Source of the DNA: UBA12088 sp964568345
GTDB lineage: Bacteria > Patescibacteriota > Minisyncoccia > Phycocordibacterales > UBA12088
DNA length: 30,416 nucleotides
Direction of reading: 5' to 3'
NCBI GenBank assembly: GCA_964568345.1
Contig: CAZMPG010000012.1
Span: 1-30,416, forward strand
The translations under genes were made by a program, and so were the position numbers. Shown piece by piece: positions 30,343 to 30,416 of the stretch. Each line of letters starts with the position of its first letter. The stretch's first letter is position 1. Below the pieces are notes generated by a model, which was not told the origin of the DNA, did not search any database, and saw only the letters and a program-made list of their open reading frames with translations.

Positions 30343-30416
30343 CGCAGCGAAAGATTGCCTAGCGACTGTTTACCAAAAACACAGCTCCCTGCGAACTCGT
30401 AAGAGGATGTATAGGG

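Overview
The window reads as a Candidate Phyla Radiation (Patescibacteria) chromosome fragment, most likely a GC-rich Parcubacteria-type lineage. The reasons are compact genes, an almost complete lack of Shine-Dalgarno sites, many promoters whose -10 box lies only 6-9 nt before the start codon (leaderless mRNAs), a split RecO-like protein, an acidic surface protein with a peptidoglycan-binding domain, insertions in rRNA, and several small palindromic repeat families, some inserted in frame in housekeeping genes. The genetic code is standard: TAG is the commonest stop, TAA and a few TGA stops also occur, and no gene has an internal TGA. The lineage is inferred from gene content, not from a tree.

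Layout. 1-11226 (+): argS, ileS (with a histidine-phosphatase domain inserted in the catalytic body), recO-like, a large single-pass membrane protein with an extracellular beta-rich region, glyS and metG. Four aminoacyl-tRNA synthetases therefore sit together. 11280-11967 (+): a MntA/HepT-like nucleotidyltransferase-HEPN pair. 12117-14245 (+): tatD, rpsF, ssb, rpsR. 14357-14926 (-): efp. 15029-15956 (+): an ECF-like sigma factor overlapping a two-TM protein. 15962-19684 (-): ftsK, a small anchored protein and recA as one operon. 20057-20851 (+): a four-helix/HTH regulator-like protein. 20852-21925: about 1 kb of repeats and hairpins without a convincing gene. 21926-23965 (+): S-layer-like protein and terminator. 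24060-24865: a RAYT transposase between two inverted REP-like hairpins. 24907-26187 (+): L10 leader, rplJ, a MITE remnant and rplL. 26356-26970 (+): a winged-helix/nucleotidyltransferase-like protein. 27155-30416: a strong promoter, a hairpin-rich leader and a 23S rRNA gene cut off by the window end. No 16S or tRNA gene is next to it.

The most striking object is the 23S rRNA. Three near-identical ~145-nt palindromic intervening sequences, plus a diverged relative, sit at different helix tips, and a fifth insertion carries a 60-codon ORF for a two-TM protein. That ORF has a canonical Shine-Dalgarno site, unlike the host genes. A 100-N scaffold gap lies at the centre of the last palindromic copy. 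Together with the IleRS-phosphatase chimera, the in-frame palindrome in metG, the purine-rich inserts in ileS and the 52-bp perfect palindrome before recO, this suggests a genome that tolerates small palindromic elements inside essential RNA and protein genes.
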